From assembly GCF_003268885.1 (NCBI RefSeq), contig NZ_QLSX01000009.1:124001-188000 (forward strand): 64,000 nucleotides of DNA. Reading direction: 5' to 3'. Below the pieces are notes generated by a model. It was not told the DNA's origin and ran no database searches. It saw only the letters and a list, made by a program, of their open reading frames with translations. The position numbers were made by a program, and so were the translations under genes. How positions within the stretch are numbered: the stretch's first letter is position 1; every line of letters starts with the position of its first letter. This document shows, one piece after another, positions 29,385-39,577 of the stretch. Source of the stretch: Onishia taeanensis. Its GTDB lineage: Bacteria; Pseudomonadota; Gammaproteobacteria; Pseudomonadales; Halomonadaceae.

Positions 29385-29461
29385 TCAGCGCCAGCGGCCG
29401 ACAAGACTGCCTTACGTAATTTACGTAAAGGCGTGATTTTCTTTACGTTGAGCGAAAGCGA

Positions 29462-30706
29462 ATGCAAGAGCGCATGACCCAAGACGCCCGCAAAACGCAG
29501 GATAGGCCGTGTCAGCGGGTCGATATCGCCATCGTCGGCGGCGGCCTGGTGGGGGCGAGCCTGGCCTGTGCCCTGGCGCCCCTGATCGAGCGGTCGGGGC
29601 TTAACGTGGCGGTGATCGAGGCCAATCCTCTGCCCGACCTCGATGAGACGGCCTATCAGCCGAGCTTCGATGCCCGGGCCAGCGCTATCGCCCAGGGCTC
29701 TCGAGATCGCTTCGAGGCGCTGGGGCTATGGACGGCGATGGCCGAGGAGGCCGAGCCGATCCGCCGCATTCATGTCAGCGAGCGTGGTCGGCTGGGGGCC
29801 ACCCGGCTGAATGCCGAGGAGTTCGGCGTCGAGGCGCTGGGCTATGTGCTGCCCAATGCCTGGATGGGCCGAGTGCTGCATCAGCGGCTCGGTGAGCTGT
29901 CCCTTGATTGGCACTGCCCGGCGCGGGTGACCTCGATCAGCCCGCAGGATGGCGGCCATCGGCTTGAGCTGGATGATGGCAGCCGGATCGAGGCGGGCCT
30001 GACGGTGCTGGCCGATGGCGGCCGTTCAGGGCTCAAGGAGCGGCTTGGCATCGAGAGCCGGCACGAGGCCTATGATCAGGTGGCGGTGATCGCCAACCTG
30101 GAGGTCAGCCGATCCCACGACGGCGTAGCGTTTGAGCGCTTCACCCCCGAGGGGCCTCTGGCGCTGCTGCCGCTGTCCGGCCAGCGTATGGAGCTGGTGT
30201 GGACCCATCAGGGAGGCGCCGAGGCGGAGACCCTGGCCGCCAGCGACGGCGACTTCCTGGCGCGTCTACAGCAGGCCTTCGGCGATCGGGCCGGTCACTT
30301 TCGCCGGGTCGGCAAGCGCCACGCCTATCCGCTGTCGCTGGTCACTGCCACCGAGCAGGTGCGGCCCGGTCTTGCGGTGCTCGGCAACGCTGCCCATGCC
30401 CTGCATCCGGTGGCCGGTCAGGGCTTCAACCTGGCGCTGCGCGGCGTGATGGATCTGGTGGCCGCCCTCGAGGCAGGACTGGAGGCCGGCCGCGCGCCGG
30501 GCGATATGGCCACCCTGCAGGCTTTCGAGGCCCAGCGCGCCGCCGACCGTCACAGCGTCACCCGCTTCAGCGATGGCCTGATCCGGCTGTTCGGCGTTGA
30601 CCACCCGCTGCTCTCGCATGCCCGGGCAGCGGGACTGATCGGCCTTAATCTGGCGGGGCCATTGCGCCGGGCCCTGGGGCGTCGGGCCATGGGGCGCGAA
30701 CGCTGA
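29462..30706 (+). CDS. ubiH: 2-octaprenyl-6-methoxyphenol hydroxylase (UbiH)
   Basis: Flavoprotein monooxygenase of ubiquinone biosynthesis. The 414 residues show the FAD dinucleotide motif DIAIVGGGLVGASLACAL (about 21-38), the middle RhDG-type element VLADGGRSGLKERLGI and the second FAD motif LGNAAHALHPVAGQGFNLAL (about 303-322). The start is ATG 29462 or ATG 29474. It is followed 90 bp later by a related hydroxylase, giving the usual ubiH-ubiI pair. Between pepP and this gene lie two TTACGTAA palindromes. Confidence 0.92.
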   Translation: MQERMTQDARKTQDRPCQRVDIAIVGGGLVGASLACALAPLIERSGLNVAVIEANPLPDLDETAYQPSFDARASAIAQGSRDRFEALGLWTAMAEEAEPIRRIHVSERGRLGATRLNAEEFGVEALGYVLPNAWMGRVLHQRLGELSLDWHCPARVTSISPQDGGHRLELDDGSRIEAGLTVLADGGRSGLKERLGIESRHEAYDQVAVIANLEVSRSHDGVAFERFTPEGPLALLPLSGQRMELVWTHQGGAEAETLAASDGDFLARLQQAFGDRAGHFRRVGKRHAYPLSLVTATEQVRPGLAVLGNAAHALHPVAGQGFNLALRGVMDLVAALEAGLEAGRAPGDMATLQAFEAQRAADRHSVTRFSDGLIRLFGVDHPLLSHARAAGLIGLNLAGPLRRALGRRAMGRER

Positions 30707-30796
30707 CACGCTGCGATGGAGGCTCACGCAAGGTCATCACGCAGGGCTGTCATGCAGGGCCGTCAGGCCGGGGCACAGGAAACACGGGAGAACGAG

Positions 30797-32047
30797 ATGC
30801 AGCAACAGCAAGGCACGCCCGATGAGGCGATCATTGTCGGCGCCGGCATGGTGGGCGCGACCCTGGCGGTGCTGCTGGGCCAGGCTGGCGTCGCGGTGCG
30901 ACTGCTCGATGCACGCCCGGCCAGCTTGCCCGACGACACGGCCGGCCGTGGCCGGCCTGGCCTCAGAGTCAGCGCCCTGACGCCGGTCTCCCAGCGGCTG
31001 CTGGAAGGCCTCGGGGTCTGGCCGGCGATGGCCGAGCGCCGTTTGTCGCCCTATACCGCCATGCAGGTGTGGGACGCCGAAGGCAGTGGCGAAATTCGCT
31101 TCAGCGCCGATCAGGCCGGCGTGCCGGTACTTGGCCATATCGTCGAGAATGACGTCACTCAGGCCGCCCTGGAGGCGCGCCTCGCCTCCCTGCCCAACGT
31201 GCGATGCGAGGCCGAGGCGCGTGTGGTTGCCCTCGAGGAGACCCATCAGGGACGTCAGCCACGGCGTGAGCTGCTGCTGGAAGACGGCCGCCGGCTCAGC
31301 GCGCCGCTGGTGGTGGCCGCAGACGGCGCCCGCTCACCGCTTCGCGAACGGGCGGGCATCGAGACGGTGTCCCGGGAGACCGGTCATGTCGCCGTGATCA
31401 CCACCGTGCGGCTCGGGCGTTCGCATGGCGGCGTGGCTCGCCAGGCCTTTCTCGCCACCGGGCCCCTGGCCTTTCTGCCGCTGCGCATCGAGGGTCGCGA
31501 TGATCACTGCTCGATCGTCTGGTCGACCAGCCCCGATGAAGCCGCAAGGCTGACGCGTCTATCGCCCGACGCGCTGGGCGAGGAGCTGGCGGCGGCCATC
31601 AACCATCGGCTTGGCGTGGTCACACCCATCGATCGCGCGGTCAGCGTGGCGCTGACCCAGCGCCACGCGCGTGACTACGTGCAGCCGGGGTTGGCGCTGG
31701 TCGGCGATGCCGCCCACAGCATCCACCCGCTGGCCGGTCAGGGGGTCAATCTGGGGCTGATGGACGTCGCCGTGTTGGCCGAGGAACTGCTGGCCGCCCG
31801 CGAGCGGGGTGTGCCGATGGGAGACGAGCGAATCCTCGCCCGCTATGCCCGGCGCCGGCGCGGTGACAACGCCAGCATGCTGATGTTGATGGATGGCTTC
31901 CGTCTGCTGTTCGGGGCGCGCCAGCCCGCACTGACCCTGGCTCGCAATCTGGGGCTTGCCGGCATCGACCGGCTGACGCCTCTCAAACGCGTGATGATGC
32001 GCCAGGCGATCGGTGAGCGCGGCCGCCTGCCCGCCAGCTGCCGCTGA
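30797..32047 (+). CDS. ubiI: UbiI/VisC-family FAD-dependent hydroxylase
   Basis: Second ubiquinone-pathway flavin hydroxylase, most similar to UbiI (formerly VisC), which in E. coli hydroxylates C5 of the ring. The 416 residues include DEAIIVGAGMVGATLAVLLG, VVAADGARSPLRERAGI and LVGDAAHSIHPLAGQGVNLG. ATG 30797 follows GGGAGAACGAG; an upstream ATG at 30716 adds unrelated residues. UbiI and UbiF are paralogues and position specificity cannot be assigned from sequence alone, so the symbol rests on location after ubiH. Confidence 0.85.
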   Translation: MQQQQGTPDEAIIVGAGMVGATLAVLLGQAGVAVRLLDARPASLPDDTAGRGRPGLRVSALTPVSQRLLEGLGVWPAMAERRLSPYTAMQVWDAEGSGEIRFSADQAGVPVLGHIVENDVTQAALEARLASLPNVRCEAEARVVALEETHQGRQPRRELLLEDGRRLSAPLVVAADGARSPLRERAGIETVSRETGHVAVITTVRLGRSHGGVARQAFLATGPLAFLPLRIEGRDDHCSIVWSTSPDEAARLTRLSPDALGEELAAAINHRLGVVTPIDRAVSVALTQRHARDYVQPGLALVGDAAHSIHPLAGQGVNLGLMDVAVLAEELLAARERGVPMGDERILARYARRRRGDNASMLMLMDGFRLLFGARQPALTLARNLGLAGIDRLTPLKRVMMRQAIGERGRLPASCR

Positions 32048-32172
32048 TGCACCGGGCGGGGACCGACCGCTCGCAGGCTATCCGCATGCGGCCTATCTGC
32101 ACGCTATCTGGGCGTGGCCCAAGTGTGGGGCTCTGCTGAGGGTCGATAGGTGTACTAGGGGGCGGCAGTAAC

Positions 32173-32218
32173 TTTAGAGGGCCAGAATTTAGAGGGGCCA
32201 GAATTTAGAGGGGCAAAA
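32173..32218 (+). repeat. Three short direct repeats before a terminator
   Basis: TTTAGAGGGCCAGAA, TTTAGAGGGGCCAGAA and TTTAGAGGGGCAAAA follow one another head to tail in the ubiI-to-protease gap and run straight into the terminator. Confidence 0.75.
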
Positions 32219-32255
32219 AACGGGGCGCATCAACTGGCTGTCGATGCGCCCCGTT
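32219..32255. terminator. Terminator between ubiI and the processing protease
   Basis: AACGGGGCGCATC pairs with GATGCGCCCCGTT (13 bp, 11-base loop), with A-run before and TTCTTTA after. It can serve both convergent genes. Confidence 0.82.
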
Positions 32256-32319
32256 CTTTATAGGGAGACTCTCTTCGGCGACGCTCTTGGGCGAGTGCCT
32301 TTGGGTTATCGCTTTCGAC

Positions 32320-33627
32320 CTAGCGCTCGGCCCTGGGGCCAAGCACATTGAGTGCCTTGAGCAGGTTCAGCGCTTCGCTGAGCTGATAGTCGTCGCGCAC
32401 CTTGGGCGAGGTCTCTGCCGCGGCGTTGCTATCGCCGCTGCCCTTGAGATGCCCGGACAGGTCGGCTTCGCGCAACCGCTGAGCGTAGCCGTCGGCGACT
32501 TCCAGGCGTCCGCGCACTACCTGCACGTCGGGGCTGATGCCCAGCGCCTGGATCGAGCGGCCGTTGGGCGTGTAGTAGAGCGCGGTGGTCAGCTTCAGGC
32601 CGTCGCCGTTACCCAGCGGCATGATCTGCTGCACCGAGCCCTTGCCGAAGCTCTCTGTGCCCATGATCACCGCACGGCGCTGGTCCTGCAGGGCGCCGGC
32701 GACAATCTCCGAGGCCGAGGCGCTGCCGCCGTTGATCAGCACCACCATTGGCACGTCGGGGGCGGTGGTCTGGGCATGCGCCGAGAAGCTCATCTGGCTG
32801 TCGTCGAGCCGACCCTCGGTGTAGACGATCAGGCCCTGATCGACGAAGGCGTCGACCACCTCGACCGCCGCCTGCAGCACGCCGCCGGGGTTGTTGCGCA
32901 GATCCAGCACCAGGCCGTTCAGGGCGCCCTCCTGCTGCATGTCGGCAAGGGCGTCGTTGACCTGCTCGCCGGTGCTGCTCTGGAACTGGCTGATGCGGAG
33001 ATAGCCATAGCCGGGCGTCAGCAGCTCGTGCTTGACGCTCTCGGTGCGAATCACCTGACGGGTCAGGGTCAGGTCGCGGGGTATGTTTTCGCCCTGACGC
33101 AGAATGGTGATGCGAATATCGCTGCCCGGCTCGCCGCGCATCAGCTCCACCGCTTCCTGCAGCGACAGGCCGTCGGTGGCGGTGTCATCGATACGCAAGA
33201 TGGCGTCCTGTGACTGCAAGCCGGCTTTGGCCGCGGGGGTGTCGTCGATGGGTGAGATCACCATCAGCTGACCGTCGCGCATGCCGACTTCGATGCCGAT
33301 GCCGCCGAACTCGCCTTCGGTGGTTTCCCTGAGGCTCTGGAATTCCTGCGGGTCGAGGTAGGTGGAATGCGGGTCCAGCTCGCTGAGCATGCCGCGCATG
33401 GCGTTATGCAACAGGGTGCTGTCATCGACCTCGTCGACGTAGGCGCGCTTGATGCGCTCGAAGACCTCGGCGAAGGTCTGGACGTCGGCGACCGGCAGGT
33501 CGTCGCCCGAGGTCTGGGCCTGCGCCTGAGCGGAAGCGGGCAGCGCCAGCAGGGCTGCGCACAGCCAGGCCGTGAGCCGGGTCGAGAAAAACCGGGTCGA
33601 AAACAATAGGGGGGCCTTGACGCGCAT
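32320..33627 (-). CDS. Carboxy-terminal processing protease (S41 family, PDZ)
   Basis: Periplasmic serine protease of the CtpA/Prc type. From ATG 33627 it has 435 residues with a signal peptide (FFSTRLTAWLCAALLALPAS, cleaved after AQA), an N-terminal helical region with DPHSTYLDPQEFQSL, a PDZ domain (about 95-175, GGIGIEVGMRDGQLMVISPI) and the S41 core. The catalytic Ser is in NGGSASASEIVAGALQD and the general-base Lys in SFGKGSVQQIMPL. It lies next to envC and gpmI, a conserved order in pseudomonads, suggesting a role in cell-wall enzyme turnover; the substrate is unknown. Confidence 0.93.
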   Translation of the reverse strand: MRVKAPLLFSTRFFSTRLTAWLCAALLALPASAQAQAQTSGDDLPVADVQTFAEVFERIKRAYVDEVDDSTLLHNAMRGMLSELDPHSTYLDPQEFQSLRETTEGEFGGIGIEVGMRDGQLMVISPIDDTPAAKAGLQSQDAILRIDDTATDGLSLQEAVELMRGEPGSDIRITILRQGENIPRDLTLTRQVIRTESVKHELLTPGYGYLRISQFQSSTGEQVNDALADMQQEGALNGLVLDLRNNPGGVLQAAVEVVDAFVDQGLIVYTEGRLDDSQMSFSAHAQTTAPDVPMVVLINGGSASASEIVAGALQDQRRAVIMGTESFGKGSVQQIMPLGNGDGLKLTTALYYTPNGRSIQALGISPDVQVVRGRLEVADGYAQRLREADLSGHLKGSGDSNAAAETSPKVRDDYQLSEALNLLKALNVLGPRAER

Positions 33628-33704
33628 TCGGTCTCCGTCGCGGAACTGGGGGCAAGTGCCCAGCATAGCGTTACAGCGGGGCAGGAATCCATTGATAGAG
33701 GTGC

Positions 33705-34982
33705 CTAGCGTCGGGCGATCCAGGTCGAGGGGTCGATCGGCTCGCCGTTGCGGCGCACCGCAAAGTAGAGTGCCGGAGTGGTGCGGCCGCCACTTACGCC
33801 CACGGCGGCGATGGTCTGACCGACGGTCACAGCATCACCGGGGGAAACCGTGAAGTGCTGAAGGTGGGCGTGCAGGGTCATCACGCCGTCGCCATGATCG
33901 ATGATCAACAGGTTACCGAAGCCGCGCATCCAGTCGGCGAAAACCACCCGTCCGGCATGCACCGCCTTGACCGGGCTGCCTGCCGCGGCCTTGATCAACA
34001 GGCCGTCGCGATCCACCCCTTCGCCGGCGCCGAAGCGCGATAACACCTGGCCTTGAGTCGGCCAGGGCAGATCGCCGCGGGTCGATTCGATAGCGGTGGT
34101 GGGTGGCGGACGCTTGAGCGCGGCGAGCCGGTCGCGGACGTCGCCTAACACCTGCTCGGCATTTTCCCGCTCTTCCTTGAGGCGCGCCTGCCGCGTGCGC
34201 CCGCGGCTGATATCGGCATCGAGCTCGCTGAGCAGTGCCTCGCGCTCGGTGCGACGCGAGGCCAGCGTCTGGCTGCGCGCTTCGACTTCCTCGCGCACCC
34301 TAGCCAACTGATCGATCTGAGTGGTCAGGGCCTGGCGGTTGTCGGCAAGCTTCGCATCCAGCGTCGCGAGCTCGTCCAGACGAGCCTTGCGGGCGCGTGA
34401 CAGGTGATTGAGATAGGTCTGCAGGCGATCCAGCCGCGTCGGGTCGTCCTGGTTGAGCAGCAGCTTGAGCTCGGGGGTGACGCCGAGGCGATAAAGGGCG
34501 TCGAGCTGTTTGGCGAGGGCCGCCTCCTGGGCACGGCGCTCGCCTTCAAGAATATCCCGACGGTCCTCTAGATCGGCGATGTCATCGTCCAGCGAGCGTC
34601 GCTCGGCCTGCAGCTCATCCAGCCGGCGGTGAGTGGCGGCCAGCGCCGTCTCCACTTCGGAAAGCGATTCGGCGGCATCGTCGCGGGCCTCGCGGCGGCC
34701 GGAGAGTTCGCGCTCCAGGGCCTGAATATCCTTGGCCAGGGCGTCCACGCGCGCCTTGGCCGCCTCCTCGTCGGGGGCGGCCAGGGCGGGCGTGACCAGG
34801 TCAATGGCCGGGCCAGCGCTCAGGGCATAGGTCAGGCCACAGGTCATCAGCAGCGTTAACCCGGCCCGGGGCATCGCCGACAGGGCGTCGGTGAGCCGGG
34901 CCGGGACAAGCCGCCCCGCCGTCCAGGACGGGGAGCGGCGGGAGCTGGCTGACGAAGCGGCTTCGGGATGCGGCGGGGTCAC
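33705..34982 (-). CDS. envC: Murein hydrolase activator EnvC
   Basis: Periplasmic activator of division amidases, linked to FtsEX. The 425-residue reading uses a GTG whose last bases overlap the gpmI stop (GTGA); ATG 34874 is an alternative that places the signal segment ([20 protein letters not shown]) at the start. Residues about 70-280 form long coiled coils ([20 protein letters not shown]). The C-terminal LytM/M23 domain (about 310-425) has lost zinc ligands: [12 protein letters not shown] stands where an active enzyme has His-x3-Asp, which fits an activator rather than a hydrolase. Confidence 0.92.
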   Translation of the reverse strand: MTPPHPEAASSASSRRSPSWTAGRLVPARLTDALSAMPRAGLTLLMTCGLTYALSAGPAIDLVTPALAAPDEEAAKARVDALAKDIQALERELSGRREARDDAAESLSEVETALAATHRRLDELQAERRSLDDDIADLEDRRDILEGERRAQEAALAKQLDALYRLGVTPELKLLLNQDDPTRLDRLQTYLNHLSRARKARLDELATLDAKLADNRQALTTQIDQLARVREEVEARSQTLASRRTEREALLSELDADISRGRTRQARLKEERENAEQVLGDVRDRLAALKRPPPTTAIESTRGDLPWPTQGQVLSRFGAGEGVDRDGLLIKAAAGSPVKAVHAGRVVFADWMRGFGNLLIIDHGDGVMTLHAHLQHFTVSPGDAVTVGQTIAAVGVSGGRTTPALYFAVRRNGEPIDPSTWIARR

Positions 34983-36550
34983 GACAGTTCGGTGAGGACC
35001 TGGCCTGTCATTTCCTCGGGGATAGCCTCGCCCATCATGGTCAGAAGGCTCGGTGCCAGGTCGCACAGCCGGCCATCTTCGCGCAGCTTGGCCTTCCGCT
35101 TGGTGACCCAGATCAGCGGCACTTCGCATGTGGTGTGAGCGGTCTGCGGCGCACCGGTCTCCGGATTGACCATCTGCTCGGCATTGCCGTGGTCGGCGGT
35201 GATCAGGCACTCGCCGCCGACGCGCTCCAGGGCCTCGACCACGCGGCCGACGCAGGCGTCCACGGCCTCGATGGCCTTGACCGCGGCATCGAACTTGCCG
35301 GTATGGCCGACCATGTCGCCGTTGGCATAGTTGCACACGATCAGGTCATAGGTGCCGCCGTCGATGGCTTCGACCAGCTTGTCGGTGACCTCGACCGCGC
35401 TCATCTCGGGCTTCTCGTCGTAGGTCTTGACGTCCTGAGGCGAGGGAATCAGCTCGCGGGTCTCGCCGCTGTAGGGCTCCTCGCGACCGCCGGAGAAGAA
35501 GAAGGTCACGTGGGCATACTTCTCGGTTTCGGCGATGCGCAGCTGCTTCATATCGCGCTTGGCGATGACCTCTCCCAGGGTGTTGGTAAGCTCTGCGGGT
35601 GGGAAGGCGGCAGGCGTCGGAATGTCGGCGGCATACTGGGTCAGCATCACCAGGCCGTCGCCGGCAAGCGTGGGGCGTGCCTGGCGGGTGAAGCCGGAGA
35701 AGTCATCTTCGGCGAAGGCCCGCGTCAGTTCCCGGGCGCGGTCGGCGCGGAAGTTCATGAAGATCGCCGCATCGCCGTCGGCCATCACCACCGGCTCACC
35801 CTGGGGGCGGATACTGGTGGCGTCGACGAACTCGTCGGTCTCGCCACGATCATAGGCGGCGGCGAGGCCCTCGACCGCACTGGCGGCAACATGCTCGCCC
35901 ACGCCTTCGGTGGCCACCCGGTAGGCCTTCTCGACGCGGTCCCAGCGGTTGTCGCGGTCCATGGCGTAGTAGCGGCCGACCAGCGAGGCGATGAAGCCAT
36001 TGCCCTCGCCGACCAGCTCGGCGAGCCTTGCGTCGGCGCGCTCGATCGAGGCCTTGGCGCTTTGCGGCGCGGTATCGCGGCCGTCGAGGAAGGCGTGCAG
36101 ATAGATCTGCTTGGCGCCACGGGCAGCGGCCAGCTCGGCCGCGGCCAGGATGTGATCCTCGTGGCTGTGGACGCCGCCGGGCGACAACAGCCCCATCAGG
36201 TGCACGGCGCGACCGGCCTTGACGGCGGCATCGATCGGCGCGATCAGAGTGGCGTTTTCCTTGAGGGTATCGTCCTCGATGGCCTTGGTGATCCGGGTGA
36301 AGTCCTGATAGACGACGCGGCCGGCCCCCAGGTTCATGTGGCCGACCTCGGAGTTGCCCATCTGGCCCTCGGGCAGGCCGACATACTTGCCGTCGGTATG
36401 GATCAGGCTATGCGGATAGTCCCTGGCCAGGCGGTCCATCACTGGCGTGTTGGCGGCGGCGATGGCATTCGATTCCAGCGAATCGCTGTGGCCATAGCCA
36501 TCAAGGATGATCAGGGCCACCGGGCGCGGGCGGGAGTTGGCATCGGACAT
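34979..36550 (-). CDS. gpmI: 2,3-bisphosphoglycerate-independent phosphoglycerate mutase
   Basis: Manganese-dependent glycolytic mutase interconverting 3- and 2-phosphoglycerate. The 523 residues from ATG 36550 contain [13 protein letters not shown] with the first metal Asp, the catalytic serine in [56 protein letters not shown] and [19 protein letters not shown] with C-terminal metal ligands. In-frame codons extend upstream but lack similarity. It heads a gpmI-envC-protease run and is divergent from the rhodanese gene. Confidence 0.97.
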   Translation of the reverse strand: MSDANSRPRPVALIILDGYGHSDSLESNAIAAANTPVMDRLARDYPHSLIHTDGKYVGLPEGQMGNSEVGHMNLGAGRVVYQDFTRITKAIEDDTLKENATLIAPIDAAVKAGRAVHLMGLLSPGGVHSHEDHILAAAELAAARGAKQIYLHAFLDGRDTAPQSAKASIERADARLAELVGEGNGFIASLVGRYYAMDRDNRWDRVEKAYRVATEGVGEHVAASAVEGLAAAYDRGETDEFVDATSIRPQGEPVVMADGDAAIFMNFRADRARELTRAFAEDDFSGFTRQARPTLAGDGLVMLTQYAADIPTPAAFPPAELTNTLGEVIAKRDMKQLRIAETEKYAHVTFFFSGGREEPYSGETRELIPSPQDVKTYDEKPEMSAVEVTDKLVEAIDGGTYDLIVCNYANGDMVGHTGKFDAAVKAIEAVDACVGRVVEALERVGGECLITADHGNAEQMVNPETGAPQTAHTTCEVPLIWVTKRKAKLREDGRLCDLAPSLLTMMGEAIPEEMTGQVLTELS

Positions 36551-36696
36551 GAAAAGGCCTCGTTGGTAAACGTCGGGGATTCCCCGGTCGGCGGTGCCGG
36601 CCCGGGGTCGCGACTCACGGCTCCTTGGGGCATCATATCCTAGGGCGGTGCACAACGTCAGCCGCTCGGGTGCCAGACGCGTCAGGATGCCTTGTG

Positions 36697-36702
36697 TATA
36701 CT
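36697..36702 (+). promoter_or_regulatory. -10 element upstream of the rhodanese gene
   Basis: TATACT lies 90 bp before the rhodanese start. No good -35 is visible at 17 bp (CAGACG), so the promoter call rests mainly on the -10. Confidence 0.4.
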
Positions 36703-36791
36703 GGGCGCCGCCCCGGCGGCGGGGCATCCTGTGTTTCTCAACACCCGCGATTATCAACACCAGTGATTTCCAACGAGAGTGTCCCGGACCC

Positions 36792-37214
36792 ATGATCGAT
36801 CAGTTGTTCGAATTCGTGCAGAACCACGCGCTGCTGGCTGGCGCCTTCGTGATCGTGCTGGCGGCCTGGATCGCCTACGAAACCATGCAGAGTGGTCGTA
36901 GCGGCGTCGATGCCAGCGAAGCCACCCAGCTGATCAATCGTGAAGATGCAGTGGTTCTCGATATCCGCGATGCCAAGGACTTCAAGGAAGGCCATCTGGC
37001 CGGCGCCCGCAATATCCCCCAGAGCAAGCTCGACAATCGCCTCCATGAACTCGACAAGGTCAAGGACAAGCCGGTGATTGTGGTCTGCAAGCAGGGTCAG
37101 GCCTCCGGCACGGTGCTTACCAAGCTTCAGAATGCCGGCTTCACCCGGGCGCTCAAGCTCAAGGGCGGCATGGCCCAGTGGCAGGCGGACGGCCTGCCGA
37201 TGGTGCGCAAGTAA
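36792..37214 (+). CDS. Membrane-anchored rhodanese-like protein (YibN type)
   Basis: A 140-residue protein with an N-terminal membrane helix ([20 protein letters not shown], residues about 13-32) and one rhodanese domain (about 45-138). The active-site loop is [10 protein letters not shown], with the sulfur-carrying Cys at its start; [19 protein letters not shown] is the CH2A-like motif. E. coli YibN also lies between gpmI and secB, so synteny agrees. The physiological acceptor is unknown. It is 60 bp upstream of secB and probably in the same operon. Confidence 0.88.
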   Translation: MIDQLFEFVQNHALLAGAFVIVLAAWIAYETMQSGRSGVDASEATQLINREDAVVLDIRDAKDFKEGHLAGARNIPQSKLDNRLHELDKVKDKPVIVVCKQGQASGTVLTKLQNAGFTRALKLKGGMAQWQADGLPMVRK

Positions 37215-37274
37215 ACCGCTGCGCGCCGTCTTTATCACCCCATACCATCACGCACGCTTCAAGGAACTAAAGCC

Positions 37275-37784
37275 ATGGCGGAAGACAACAACCAAACCAC
37301 CGGTGGTGCCGAAGGTGCCGCCTCCGGCGAGCAGCAGAACCAGCCGCAGTTTTCCCTGCAACGCATCTACGTCAAGGACATCTCCTTCGAGTCGCCGAAC
37401 TCGCCGGCGGTGTTCCAGCAGCCGTTCAAGCCCAAGGTCGGCCTCGATCTGAACACCACCAGCAGCCAGGTCGGCGAAGGCCTCTACGAGGTCGTGATCA
37501 AGGTTACCGCCCAGGTCTCCCACAGCGAGACCGGCAATACCTCGTTTCTCGCCGAAATCCAGCAGGCCGGTCTGTTCCGCATCGCCAACATCGAAGGCGC
37601 GCAGCTCGAGCACACCCTGGGGGCCTTCTGCCCCAACCTGCTGTTCCCCTATGCCCGCGAGTGCATCGACAACCTGGTCAATCGCGGTGGCTTCCCGCCG
37701 CTGATGCTGGCGCCGGTCAACTTCGAGGCGATGTACGCCCAGAAGAAGCAGCGCGAGGCTCAGGCCAGCGAGACCACCCAGTAA
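37275..37784 (+). CDS. secB: Protein-export chaperone SecB
   Basis: Tetrameric cytosolic chaperone that keeps Sec substrates unfolded and hands them to SecA. The 169 residues show [20 protein letters not shown] (about 30-49), the substrate groove strands and the highly conserved [20 protein letters not shown] near 118-137. A Gln/Gly-rich N-terminal leader of about 25 residues precedes the core. ATG at 37275 follows AAGGAACTAAAGCC. It sits between the rhodanese gene and rsmE. Confidence 0.96.
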   Translation: MAEDNNQTTGGAEGAASGEQQNQPQFSLQRIYVKDISFESPNSPAVFQQPFKPKVGLDLNTTSSQVGEGLYEVVIKVTAQVSHSETGNTSFLAEIQQAGLFRIANIEGAQLEHTLGAFCPNLLFPYARECIDNLVNRGGFPPLMLAPVNFEAMYAQKKQREAQASETTQ

Positions 37785-37811
37785 GATGTACTCGATCGTC
37801 GGAGAGCGGCC

Positions 37812-38546
37812 GTGAGCGGCCCGCGCATCCATGTCGCCGCCGGCCTCAGCGTCGGCGGCGAGCTGGTGTTGCCCGAGGGCCCGGCGCGTCATGTGGCGCT
37901 GGTGCTACGCCTCAAGGAAGGCGCGGCGCTGACGCTGTTTGACGGCGAGGGCCACGAAGCCGCTGCCGTGCTGGTGGAGGTCACCCGCAAGCGGGTGGTG
38001 GCGCGCCTCGAGTCGGTGACCCCCGGGCGCGGCGAATCGCCGCTCGGGGTGCATCTTGGCCAGGCGATCTCCAAGGGCGATCGCATGGACTACGCGATCC
38101 AGAAGGCGGTGGAGCTCGGGGTGGCGGCGATCACCCCGCTTTATACCGAGCACGGCGATGTGCGCCTCAAGGGCGACCGCGCGGCCAAGAAGCTGGCACA
38201 TTGGCAGGCGGTGGCCGCCAGCGCCTGCGAGCAGTGTGGCCGTGCCACCCTGCCGCCAGTGCATGCGCCGATGGCGCTGGCCGACTGGCTTGCTGAGCGC
38301 GGCGAGCCGCTGCGCCTGGTGTTGCACCCGGCGACAGAAGGCGTCTTCGAGGCGGGTAGCCAGTCGTCAGCGCCTAAGACGGCAGCGCTGCTGATCGGCC
38401 CCGAGGGTGGGCTCTCGCCCCGCGAGGTCGACCATGCCCTGGCTGACGGCTTCACTCCGCTGACCCTGGGCCCGCGCATCCTGCGCACCGAGACCGCCCC
38501 TGTCGTGGCGCTCACGCTGCTGCAGCATCACTTCGGCGATCTCTAG
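37812..38546 (+). CDS. rsmE: 16S rRNA (uracil-1498-N3)-methyltransferase
   Basis: SPOUT methyltransferase modifying U1498 of 16S rRNA with S-adenosylmethionine. The 244-residue protein starts at GTG 37812 preceded by GGAGAG. An N-terminal PUA-like domain (1-75, LPEGPARHVALVLRLKEG) is followed by the trefoil-knot domain with QAISKGDRMDYAIQKAVELG and the SAM-binding LIGPEGGLSPREVDHAL and LGPRILRTETAPVVAL. Confidence 0.95.
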   Translation: MSGPRIHVAAGLSVGGELVLPEGPARHVALVLRLKEGAALTLFDGEGHEAAAVLVEVTRKRVVARLESVTPGRGESPLGVHLGQAISKGDRMDYAIQKAVELGVAAITPLYTEHGDVRLKGDRAAKKLAHWQAVAASACEQCGRATLPPVHAPMALADWLAERGEPLRLVLHPATEGVFEAGSQSSAPKTAALLIGPEGGLSPREVDHALADGFTPLTLGPRILRTETAPVVALTLLQHHFGDL

Positions 38547-38691
38547 TTCCGAGAAGCTAGCCCTGAGACACGCGAGTGTCGAACTGCTAGCTCTAGACGC
38601 GTTATCCGGTGCGCTATCCTCCTGGTGCGCCTTTCCGTCTCGTCAGCCCCGTTCATCATCGCCTCTCATCGTTATTTTTCAGGATATGCCC

Positions 38692-39465
38692 ATGACCCGG
38701 TCTTCCAAGGATCGCCCCGACACCCGTGGCGCACGCGCCGCCCATCCCGTTGTCTCCACCCCCGCTGCCGATGCGCCGCTGGCCGAGGTCGGCCAGGTGG
38801 CTTATCTGGAAGTGGTGGCGGTCAACAACACCGGCGCCTTTCTCGGCTGGGGGCGCCCCAAGGACTTGCTGCTGCCCTTCAACGAGCAGCCCTACCGTCC
38901 CGCGGTCGGCAAACGGGTGCTGGTGATCATCTTCGAGGACGATCAGGGCCGGCCCACCGCCTCGATGCGCCTGGACGACTTCCTCCACGACAGCGTCGAC
39001 GACGCCCTGCGCGAGGGTAGTCTGAGCGAGGACGCGGCGGGCGCCATGGCGACGGGGCGTGCGGTGACGCTGGTGATCGGTGATCGCACCGACCTGGGGC
39101 TCAAGGCGGTGGTCGACGACCGGATCTGGGGGCTTCTGTACCACGACGAGCTTCCGCGACAGGTGCGTCGTGGCGAGCGCCTGACCGGCTATGTGAAGCA
39201 GCGGCGTGAAGACGGCCGCCTCGACCTGTCGCTGATGCCGGCGGGCGTCGCCAAGCGCGACCTGGCTACCGACAAGGTGCTGGCGGCGCTCGACGAGGCT
39301 GGCGGCTTTCTCCCGCTGACCGACAAGAGCCCCGCGCCGGCGATCAAGGCACGCCTGGGCGTCAGCAAGAATGCCTTCAAGCAGGCCATTGGCGGCCTCT
39401 ATAAGGCACGACAGATCACCCTTGAGGCCAACGGCATCCGCCGGCGCGAAGACGACCAACACTGA
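38692..39465 (+). CDS. S1 RNA-binding protein, CvfB/YitL-like
   Basis: Protein of 257 residues with tandem S1/OB modules and a C-terminal winged-helix segment, as in CvfB-type regulators. The first S1-like part has VNNTGAFLGWGRPKDLLLPF (about 45-64); the second has LLYHDELPRQVRRGERLTGY and VKQRREDGRLDLSLMP. The end (FLPLTDKSPAPAIKARLGVS) matches the wHTH tail. ATG at 38692 has AGGA seven bases upstream; the ATG six bases earlier leaves no room for a ribosome site. CvfB proteins affect gene expression post-transcriptionally; the target here is unknown. Confidence 0.85.
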   Translation: MTRSSKDRPDTRGARAAHPVVSTPAADAPLAEVGQVAYLEVVAVNNTGAFLGWGRPKDLLLPFNEQPYRPAVGKRVLVIIFEDDQGRPTASMRLDDFLHDSVDDALREGSLSEDAAGAMATGRAVTLVIGDRTDLGLKAVVDDRIWGLLYHDELPRQVRRGERLTGYVKQRREDGRLDLSLMPAGVAKRDLATDKVLAALDEAGGFLPLTDKSPAPAIKARLGVSKNAFKQAIGGLYKARQITLEANGIRRREDDQH

Positions 39466-39577
39466 TCCACAGAGGCCGCTTGCCAAAAGCGTCGACCTTG
39501 GTGCTGGCCGCGTTGCTGCGGCATACTGCGGCCATCATGCCCATAGCGGCATTCCCCCCTAGCCGAGAGCCGTCTTG

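Noticed and set aside
35135-36643. 502-codon frame antisense to gpmI
   Set aside because: Product of high GC third positions; translation has no domain and gpmI on the other strand is fully conserved.
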